NCBI GenBank assembly: GCA_964502465.1
Contig: CAZCWX010000534.1
Location: 1-18,806 of the forward strand
DNA length: 18,806 bases
Reading direction: 5' to 3'
Origin: CAZCWX01 sp964502465
GTDB lineage: Bacteria; Desulfobacterota; Binatia; Bin18
The notes beneath the pieces were generated by a model. The model saw only the letters and a list, made by a program, of their open reading frames with translations, did no database searches and was not told the origin of the DNA. The stretch's first letter is position 1, and every line of letters begins with the position of its first letter. This document shows, piece by piece, positions 13,260-18,806 of the stretch. Made by a program: the position numbers and the translations under genes.

Positions 13260-13427
13260 TGCCGTGCCTCCTTTGCAAAGTGCTGGGCTTATCGCTTACC
13301 ATAGGCAGACAGGGGTTGCATAGAGTGGGGCTTGACTCTTGAAAACCCTGGCAGTCCTCCTTCTTTCTCGATAAACTTTTGCCATAACACGCCGATTTCT
13401 GTCTACAGCATCACAAGGGAGAACTGT

Positions 13428-14501
13428 ATGGACGTTACTGCATTGCTCACGTTCGCTATACAATCAGGCGCCTCGGATGTTCACCTCAGCAGTGGCGAAC
13501 CTCCAATGATCCGACTGCATGGAGACATGAAAAAACTGGATCACCCGCCGCTGTCCCGAGAGGAAGTCCATGCTTTGGTATACGACATCATGAACGATGC
13601 CCAGCGCAAAGCGTTCGAAGAAACCCTAGAACTCGACTTCTCTTTTGATCTCGGAGAGATAGGCCGCTTTCGCGTCAACGTGTTCATGCAACAGCGCGGC
13701 GAAGGCGCGGTCTTCCGCACTATCCCGACCAAGATTCTTTCTACTGAAGAGCTGGGACTCCCACCAATCATGAAAAAACTGTGTGACCGGGAAAAAGGAC
13801 TCATTCTGGTCACAGGTCCTACTGGCTCTGGCAAGTCGACGACCCTGGCAGCGATGGTTGATCACATTAACAACAGCTTTGAGGGCCATATCATTACAAT
13901 TGAAGATCCGATCGAATTCACCCATCGCACGAAAAAATGCCTGGTGAATCAGCGTGAACTTGGGGTCCATACCCATTCGTTCGCTAATGCGCTGCGCGCG
14001 GTGTTGCGCGAAGACCCGGATGTGATCCTTGTTGGTGAGATGCGAGACTTGGAAACGATTCAGCTGGCGATTACCGCCGCAGAGACCGGACATCTCGTTT
14101 TTGCCACTTTACACTCTCCTAGCGCACCCTCGACGGTGGATCGTGTGATCGACGTCTTTCCTGCAGGTCAACAAGCGCAGATCCGCACCCAGTTTGCTGA
14201 CTCGATTGAAGCGATCGTCACACAGACATTGTGCAAGAAAAAAGCAGGAGGGCGAGTTGCCGCTCTGGAGCTTTTAGTGGCAACACCGGCAGTGCGAAAC
14301 CTGATTCGTGAAGGAAAAGTACATCAGATCCCCTCGGCCATGCAGGTCGGCCAGAAGGATGGTATGCAAACGATGGACATGGCGCTGATTGAGTTGGCAA
14401 CCCGAGGCATCATCACCCGCGAAGAAGCTCAAACAAAGAGTATGACGCCGAACTTGTTTGGTCAGGTTGCTCAGACCGGACGGCTTGCTATGGGGCGCTA
14501 A
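13428..14501 (+). CDS. pilT: Type IV pilus retraction ATPase PilT, 357 aa
   Basis: A full-length PilT: the N-terminal PAS-like domain (ASDVHLSSGEPPMIRLHG), Walker A GPTGSGKST (130-138), Asp box IITIEDPIEF (156-164), Walker B with catalytic Glu in DVILVGEMRD (about 198-207), and His box GHLVFATLHS (221-230). The hexameric ATPase acts at the inner face of the pilus machine and depolymerises the pilus for twitching. I chose ATG 13428, with GGGAG about nine bases upstream; the frame is open to 13332, but the sequence before 13428 is not family-like. pilU follows after 20 bases. No other pilus genes are in the window. Confidence 0.96.
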   Translation: MDVTALLTFAIQSGASDVHLSSGEPPMIRLHGDMKKLDHPPLSREEVHALVYDIMNDAQRKAFEETLELDFSFDLGEIGRFRVNVFMQQRGEGAVFRTIPTKILSTEELGLPPIMKKLCDREKGLILVTGPTGSGKSTTLAAMVDHINNSFEGHIITIEDPIEFTHRTKKCLVNQRELGVHTHSFANALRAVLREDPDVILVGEMRDLETIQLAITAAETGHLVFATLHSPSAPSTVDRVIDVFPAGQQAQIRTQFADSIEAIVTQTLCKKKAGGRVAALELLVATPAVRNLIREGKVHQIPSAMQVGQKDGMQTMDMALIELATRGIITREEAQTKSMTPNLFGQVAQTGRLAMGR

Positions 14502-14521
14502 AGAGAGAAAGGAACACAGCG

Positions 14522-15667
14522 ATGGAATTTCGTGATTTTCTGACCGTCATGGTCGAGCGCAATGCTTCGGATATCTATTTTACGGTCGAGAGTCCTCCCA
14601 TGTACCGGATCGAGGGTGTTGTCCAGCCCATTGGAGATCACGTTTTCACGCCAAAGGATCTCGAAACCCTGGCCATGTCGATTATGAACGATCGGCAACA
14701 GCGCGAGTTCGCCGACGCCTTAGAAATGAACCTGGCACTCTCTTACAAAGGGCTCAGCCGCTTCCGGGTGAATATCTTTCGTCAGCGGAGTTCTGTGGGA
14801 ATAGTCGTCCGCAAAATCAACGTCGCGATCCCAACCATAGAAGAACTCGGATTACCGCCGATCCTTCCGGATATTATCATGACCAAACGTGGACTCATCC
14901 TGATCGTTGGCGCGACTGGCTCAGGAAAATCGACCTCGCTGGCGGCAATGATCGATCACCGGAATACTCATGTGCCGGGTCATATCATCACAGTAGAAGA
15001 CCCCATTGAATTCGTACACACTCACAAGAAGTCAATCGTGAACCAACGCGAGGTCGGGTTTGACACGCACTCGTTTCACGAGGCGCTCAAAAACGCGATG
15101 CGTCAAGCACCTGACGTTATCCTTGTCGGTGAGATTCGCGACAGCGATACGATGGAAGCAGCCATCACCTTTGCTGACACCGGACATCTTTGTCTGGCAA
15201 CTCTCCACTCCACTAATGCAAACCAAGCGTTTGAGCGTATCATCAATTTCTTCCCTGAGTCACGGCACGCGCAAATTTTTCTTCAACTTTCTTTGAACTT
15301 GCGTGCGATCATCTCCCAACGCTTAGTTATGGGCACCCAAGGACATCGGGTCCCGGCACTCGAAATTCTCCTCAACACTCCGCGTATCCGGGAACTGATT
15401 AAGAGGGGCGAGGTTGACATACTCAAAGAGGCTATGGAACAAGGCGCCCAGGAAGGTTGTCAAACGTTCGATATGGCACTCTTTGAACTGTATGCCGAAG
15501 GCAAAATCGATCTCGATCAAGCACTCAGCAATGCCGATAGCGTCAATAATCTCCGCTTGAAAATCAAGGTGAGTGAAACGAAAGAGGCGGCGGCTGCGGG
15601 GAAGGCCGCTTCATCGGGATTGCGCCTCGAGAACGAGCAATCCTTCAAGCGGTTCGGGCGGATTTGA
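14522..15667 (+). CDS. pilU: PilT-dependent accessory ATPase PilU, 381 aa
   Basis: A PilT paralogue with the marks of PilU: Walker A GATGSGKST (130-138, Ala where PilT has Pro), ASDIYFTVESPPMYRIEG near the N-terminus, Asp box IITVEDPIEF, Walker B DVILVGEIRD, His box GHLCLATLHS, and a C-terminal extension rich in Lys and Ala past the ATPase core (KETKEAAAAGKAAS type), ending RFGRI. PilU adds force to PilT-driven retraction. The pilT-pilU order and the 20-base gap, with AAGGA upstream of ATG 14522, indicate one transcript. The gene converges on ispD with a 18-base gap. Confidence 0.94.
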   Translation: MEFRDFLTVMVERNASDIYFTVESPPMYRIEGVVQPIGDHVFTPKDLETLAMSIMNDRQQREFADALEMNLALSYKGLSRFRVNIFRQRSSVGIVVRKINVAIPTIEELGLPPILPDIIMTKRGLILIVGATGSGKSTSLAAMIDHRNTHVPGHIITVEDPIEFVHTHKKSIVNQREVGFDTHSFHEALKNAMRQAPDVILVGEIRDSDTMEAAITFADTGHLCLATLHSTNANQAFERIINFFPESRHAQIFLQLSLNLRAIISQRLVMGTQGHRVPALEILLNTPRIRELIKRGEVDILKEAMEQGAQEGCQTFDMALFELYAEGKIDLDQALSNADSVNNLRLKIKVSETKEAAAAGKAASSGLRLENEQSFKRFGRI

Positions 15668-15670
15668 GGG

Positions 15671-15707
15671 GGTTTGCACTCTTTATCATAGCAAACCTCT
15701 CTCTTTT
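15671..15707 (+). terminator. Probable terminator after pilU
   Basis: A 7-bp stem, GGTTTGC (15671-15677) with GCAAACC (15691-15697), a 13-base loop, and a pyrimidine/T tail (TCTCTCTTTTT) on the plus strand. It starts just after the pilU stop and overlaps the end of ispD. The stem is short, so efficiency is uncertain. Confidence 0.5.
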
Positions 15708-16384
15708 TGTAGGATTGCTTCTGCCAACTGCCAGTCGTCAGGTGTAGTAATCTTAAAGTTCAGTGAATCCCCTATAACAATTTTCACCGTGCCCGCCACC
15801 CACTCAACCAATGCCGCGTCATCGGTAGCCCGCTTCCCTTCTGCCAGAGCACGGGCATGGGCTGCACGAATGACAGGAACAGAGAATGTCTGTGGGGTTT
15901 GAGCCCGCCAAAGGTGCTGACGTGATATCGTTTCAACCACGACATTGTCTTCTCCCACCCGCTTAATCGTGTCTCTGACCGGTACGGCCACGACCGCACC
16001 ACCACACGCAGCAGCTACTATAATACTGCGATCAATCAAGGCGGCGGTGAGAAATGGCCGAGCCGCATCATGGATCACCACGATCTCACACTCGGGGTCA
16101 AGCGCAGTCAACCCGCAACGAACAGAATCCTGTCGCTCTGCCCCCCCCTGAACAATACGAATAGGGAAACCAGATGGCCCATACGCATTCAGCATATCGC
16201 GACAGAGCCCTTCATACTCCGCAGCGACCACAATTACCACGGAGGTAATCATCGAAGATTGTAAGAGGCTTTGTAGCGTGCGGATAAAAAGCGGGGCCCC
16301 AGCGAGATGAAGAAACGCTTTGGGTAAAACTGCCCCCATCCGCTCCCCTCTTCCGGCGGCAACCATCACAGCGTTGACTCGCAT
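15686..16384 (-). CDS. ispD: 2-C-methyl-D-erythritol 4-phosphate cytidylyltransferase IspD
   Basis: IspD joins CTP and methylerythritol phosphate in the non-mevalonate isoprenoid pathway. The CTP-binding loop VAAGRGERMG followed by LPKAF is at the N-terminus. VVIHDAARPF, VPVRDTIKRV, RAQTPQTF and TDDAALVE are the other conserved segments, all in the family order, and the length is normal. I chose ATG 16384 (MRVNAVMVAAG), which matches family starts. A GTG at 16417, five bases after the carD stop, is the alternative and would allow translational coupling. Neither has a clear ribosome binding site. ispD next to carD is an arrangement I recall from Deltaproteobacteria. No ispF is seen downstream; pilU converges from the other side. 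Confidence 0.95.
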   Translation of the reverse strand: MRVNAVMVAAGRGERMGAVLPKAFLHLAGAPLFIRTLQSLLQSSMITSVVIVVAAEYEGLCRDMLNAYGPSGFPIRIVQGGAERQDSVRCGLTALDPECEIVVIHDAARPFLTAALIDRSIIVAAACGGAVVAVPVRDTIKRVGEDNVVVETISRQHLWRAQTPQTFSVPVIRAAHARALAEGKRATDDAALVEWVAGTVKIVIGDSLNFKITTPDDWQLAEAILQKERGLL

Positions 16385-16422
16385 AGGGGAAAAGCTAGGG
16401 TCGGGGCAATTCCTCACTACTA

Positions 16423-16929
16423 TCAGACAGTCACTTGCGAAGAAACTCGGTGGGAAAAGATGCCTTGGAGATCTGCAAGAATTTTCTCTTCTGGGTGAGA
16501 ACTCGCAATGGCAAGTTCTTTTACGAGCAAATTGCGAGCGGTATCGAGCATTTTGCGCTCGCCAAATGACAATTCTTTGTCTGCTTTCAACACAAATAAG
16601 TCACGGAGGACTTTCGCAATTTCGATCACCGAACCGGTCTTAATCTTCTCTGTGTACTCACGGTAGCGGCGGTTCCAGGTTTGTTGGTCAATATCGACTT
16701 TCTTCGTCCGCAAGACCCGATAGACTTTGGACACCATGTCCTTGCTAATGACGGGTCGTAGGCCTACCGCAGTGACGTTCTCTGTGGGGATCATGATTGT
16801 CATCTCACTCTCAAGGATACGCAGCATGTAAAACTTGCGTTCCATCCCCGAGATGCTTTTCGATTGCAATCCCTCAATGACCCCTACGCCATGGCCAGGA
16901 TAGACAACCTTTTCCCCGACTTTGAACAT
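16423..16929 (-). CDS. carD: CarD/CdnL family RNA polymerase-binding regulator, 168 aa
   Basis: The N-terminal Tudor-like RNA-polymerase-interacting domain reads MFKVGEKVVYPGHGVGVIEG and continues with FYMLRILESEMTIMIPTENV; the C-terminal helical DNA-binding domain includes WNRRYREYTEKIKTGS, VLRDLFVLKADKELSFGERK and MLDTARNLLVKELA. Proteins of this type bind the RNA polymerase beta subunit and stabilise open complexes at rRNA and housekeeping promoters. ATG 16929 has AGGAGGGAG five bases upstream. It has its own promoter (16973-17001) and is followed directly by ispD, so the two probably share a transcript. Confidence 0.96.
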   Translation of the reverse strand: MFKVGEKVVYPGHGVGVIEGLQSKSISGMERKFYMLRILESEMTIMIPTENVTAVGLRPVISKDMVSKVYRVLRTKKVDIDQQTWNRRYREYTEKIKTGSVIEIAKVLRDLFVLKADKELSFGERKMLDTARNLLVKELAIASSHPEEKILADLQGIFSHRVSSQVTV

Positions 16930-16972
16930 AGGAACTCCCTCCTATTGGCTCTTGTAACGGCTGGGACGCTTC

Positions 16973-17001
16973 ACCCTAGCTGATTTGCTTTGAATCGTCA
17001 A
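16973..17001 (-). promoter_or_regulatory. Sigma-70-type promoter of carD-ispD
   Basis: On the minus strand TTGACG (16996-17001) and TAGGGT (16973-16978) are spaced by 17 bases. The -35 box is close to consensus and the -10 box is weaker. The carD ATG lies about 44 bases below the -10 box. The TAGGGT box with a G/C-rich start would suit stringent-type control, but that is inference. Confidence 0.55.
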
Positions 17002-17013
17002 CTTGATAACCCC

Positions 17014-17037
17014 CTGAAAACGTACAACTTTTTTCAG
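17014..17037. promoter_or_regulatory. Inverted repeat upstream of the carD promoter
   Basis: CTGAAAA-N10-TTTTCAG is a perfect 7-bp dyad centred about 24 bases upstream of the -35 box, in an A/T-rich stretch. Its position fits an activator site. Its weak AT-rich stem and lack of GC core argue against a terminator for rimI. Confidence 0.35.
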
Positions 17038-17183
17038 TTTTCCACATTCGACTTTTGCTTGCATTTTCTGCCACTTGCGCAAGAAGTCTCATGCTCTACT
17101 CGAGTTCCCCTCTCCAGGAACGGCAAGAAGAAACCGCAGGGGAATCACGCCTTGAAATAAAGAAAAGGAATTGAGGCGTTGTT

Positions 17184-17672
17184 TTAAGCAGGTAACGCCA
17201 ACCCAGACACGCAACACACCATCAAGAAGGCATCCTCGCCATTTTCATAGTAGCGCCGTCTGACTGTCACCCGACGGAAACTGAACCCTTCGTATAAGGC
17301 AATAGCAGAAGCATTACTTCTGCGTACTTCGAGACTCACCGAGCGAACCCCGCCTTGTCGAGCTTCAGCGAGAATGTCTCGCAGGAGGGCTTTGCCAATC
17401 CCACGCCGACGATAACGAGGGTGGACTGCAACATTGAGAATTTGCACTTCATCAACGACAAACCAGCACCAGAGATGCCCAACCACCTGCCCCTCTAGTT
17501 CTGCCACCAGCACCCGTGAATACTGGTTGTGGAGTTCGTGGAGGAAAAACCCCTCCTTCCAGGGGGAAGGAAAAGAAGCCTGTTCGATCTGCAAAATGGT
17601 GGGCAGATCAGCCACAACGAAGGGGCGTAAGATCAGTTTCTCATCCTTGGCCCCTTCAGGATTTGTAGTCAT
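17184..17672 (-). CDS. rimI: Ribosomal-protein-S18-alanine N-acetyltransferase-like GNAT protein RimI, 162 aa
   Basis: A GNAT acetyltransferase with RimI features: LRPFVVADLPTILQIEQASF, then PSPWKEGFFLHEL, the strand VDEVQILNVAVHPRYRRRGI with the acetyl-CoA loop RRRGIGKALL, LEVRRSNASAIALYEGFSF, and the late RRRYYENGEDAFLM. RimI acetylates the N-terminus of ribosomal protein S18; related GNATs modify other proteins. The length is normal. ATG 17672 follows the stop of the upstream gene by eight bases, so the two are co-transcribed. A run of about 250 bases with a promoter separates it from carD, so carD is probably independent. Confidence 0.9.
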   Translation of the reverse strand: MTTNPEGAKDEKLILRPFVVADLPTILQIEQASFPSPWKEGFFLHELHNQYSRVLVAELEGQVVGHLWCWFVVDEVQILNVAVHPRYRRRGIGKALLRDILAEARQGGVRSVSLEVRRSNASAIALYEGFSFRRVTVRRRYYENGEDAFLMVCCVSGLALPA

Positions 17673-17680
17673 ATGGCAGG

Positions 17681-18806
17681 CTAGTGTTTGAACAACACCA
17701 CTTCGAGTATCTTGTCACGGTAGCGATGCTTGAAGTTGGCAGTCTGACTTTTCAACGCAATCTGTTTGGTGAAGTCAGGGGGAAAAGCAGGAGAAATAGC
17801 CGCAAGCTTACGAAGCTGTAGGTCAGTTACCTTACCTTTAATGGTGAAATTCCCATTGTTGATGGAGAGGTCGTAGTCGTAGTCTGGCATCTCATCCCCA
17901 ACACCCATCTCTCTTTTTGCTGCTGAAACTGGCACTCGTCGGGGGAGTTCCATACGCAACAGGTACGCATTACCGAATTCCTCTACAGTGTACACTTCGC
18001 CATAGCGCCGCGCGCGCTCGGTCTTCTCGTCAAATTCCTGGCTATAGTAACCTTCAACAGGAACCTCTCCCTTTTCTGGAGAGGTTCCGCTCCCTGTTTT
18101 GCTTAGGAAGGGTGCGATGAGCGGCGCTAACAAGAGACCATAGAAGGCGCCACGAAACGTCGCCTGGTGAGTAGGCACGCCTTGAAAAAATGACTCGCGG
18201 AGACGGAATAACGTCTCAGCCGAAGCCAAAACTAGGCCGAGAAAGATAAACTTGTTGCCTCCTTGACTGAACACCTCTCCACCGAGGGCAGTAGCGTACA
18301 TAATGAGTAGCAGAGCAGGATAGAGGATCGTATTGAGGAGAATGTTCAAGCCAGTTGCAGTTGCCGTATTAAAAAAGCGGCGGTCACCTACTGCTTGTTC
18401 TAGGGCCAGCTTCGTAGAGAATGGCAGCGCCCCAAGAATCGGCTGGGCTGCTATCAAAATCACTCCCAACACCGAGTTGCTCTGTTGAGGACGCAGCCGC
18501 GCGAGGGCCTGCTCGAAACTGCCGGCTAACTCCCCAGGAAATATTTTTTCCGCTGATTTTTTCGCAGGACTCGGGGCGGTCTTTGAAACAGAAGCAGGAG
18601 CCGCTTTGACTGGAGCAGCTTTCGACGCCGGTGGTGGCGCTGCAGGCTTCGCTGCTGGAGCCGGAAGGGCAACAGTCATAGGCGCTGATTCGGCAACGCC
18701 ACCAGATCCATTGGCTGCTGCTGGTGAAGCAGCCGGAGCAGCGGCTTCAGCCTCCTCTTTCCGGAAGCGGGAAGGAAATTCACTGCCAAACGTCACCTCC
18801 GGATGT
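17681..18806 (-). CDS. Ala/Pro-rich multi-pass membrane protein with soluble C-terminal domain, 5'-partial
   Basis: The frame is open to the window edge (HPEV before the GTG at 18796), so the gene probably begins outside; the GTG has GGAG directly abutting it, too close to serve. The order is a polar start (FPSRFRKEEAEA), an Ala/Pro/Lys-rich low-complexity linker (to about 85), then three or four hydrophobic segments (LGVILIAAQPILGALPF, LLNTILYPALLLIMYATAL, FIFLGLVLASAETLF, FYGLLLAPLIAPFL), then a soluble domain of about 120 residues (YLLRMELPRRVP, YDYDLSINNGNFTIKGKV, RDKILEVVLFK) whose strand pattern resembles an Hsp20/alpha-crystallin-like sandwich. I do not recognise the family as a whole. 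rimI starts eight bases after its stop. Confidence 0.7.
   Translation of the reverse strand, partial: HPEVTFGSEFPSRFRKEEAEAAAPAASPAAANGSGGVAESAPMTVALPAPAAKPAAPPPASKAAPVKAAPASVSKTAPSPAKKSAEKIFPGELAGSFEQALARLRPQQSNSVLGVILIAAQPILGALPFSTKLALEQAVGDRRFFNTATATGLNILLNTILYPALLLIMYATALGGEVFSQGGNKFIFLGLVLASAETLFRLRESFFQGVPTHQATFRGAFYGLLLAPLIAPFLSKTGSGTSPEKGEVPVEGYYSQEFDEKTERARRYGEVYTVEEFGNAYLLRMELPRRVPVSAAKREMGVGDEMPDYDYDLSINNGNFTIKGKVTDLQLRKLAAISPAFPPDFTKQIALKSQTANFKHRYRDKILEVVLFKH

Noticed and set aside
13350..13372. Sigma-54-like site (TGGCA, then TTCT) upstream of pilT
   Set aside because: The GC of the -12 element is missing and the spacing is only approximate.
17148..17193. Hairpin ACGCCT/AGGCGT at the end of rimI as a terminator
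   Set aside because: The stem is only six base pairs with a loop of about 21, and on the minus strand it is not followed by a U-tract.

Overview
The window reads as a chromosomal piece of a Gram-negative bacterium with an outer membrane: it has two ExbB/ExbD-type proton channels, the twitching-motility ATPases PilT and PilU, and a carD-ispD pair of the kind seen in Deltaproteobacteria in the broad sense. GC looks moderate by eye. I would guess an uncultured deltaproteobacterial-type lineage, but no rRNA or other lineage marker is present, so this stays an inference. I saw no tRNA, rRNA, CRISPR array or insertion sequence.

Left end (1-1560, + strand): a compact three-gene accessory cassette with start/stop overlaps. 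A TIGR04255-like gene, entering from outside the window, is broken by an in-frame stop and a frameshift. Two intact uncharacterised genes follow, of 145 and 197 aa.

1561-3245: a gene-poor, degraded-looking stretch on the - strand. It holds a 43-aa truncated secreted protein (1673-1804), a frameshifted four-helix membrane protein (2054-2583), and a strong intrinsic-terminator hairpin directly ahead of that gene's ribosome binding site. All three broken genes of the window lie within its first 2.6 kb.

3246-10926 (- strand, read from right to left): a long co-directional block with a PadR-family regulator at its head. It runs PadR, ExbB-type channel, ExbD, a membrane-anchored von Willebrand A (vWA) protein, an 821-aa secreted helical-repeat (TPR-like) protein, a second ExbB, a second ExbD, and a spermidine-synthase-like methyltransferase-fold protein. 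No TonB or TolA is visible; the vWA protein sits where one would be expected and has the same layout of an N-terminal anchor followed by a Pro/Gly-rich linker. This is the best candidate for an undescribed machine: a proton-motive-force-driven energiser pair coupled to a periplasmic vWA adhesion/scaffold domain and a large repeat protein. PadR has a near-consensus sigma-70 promoter overlapped by an inverted repeat, which suggests autoregulation.

11108-13259 (- strand): a tight three-gene metabolic operon of crotonase, histidine phosphatase and glutathione S-transferase. 13428-15667 (+ strand): pilT and pilU in tandem, without other pilus genes. 15686-18806 (- strand): an alanine/proline-rich membrane protein that enters from outside the window, rimI, a promoter, then carD and ispD. 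ispD converges on pilU, with a hairpin between them.
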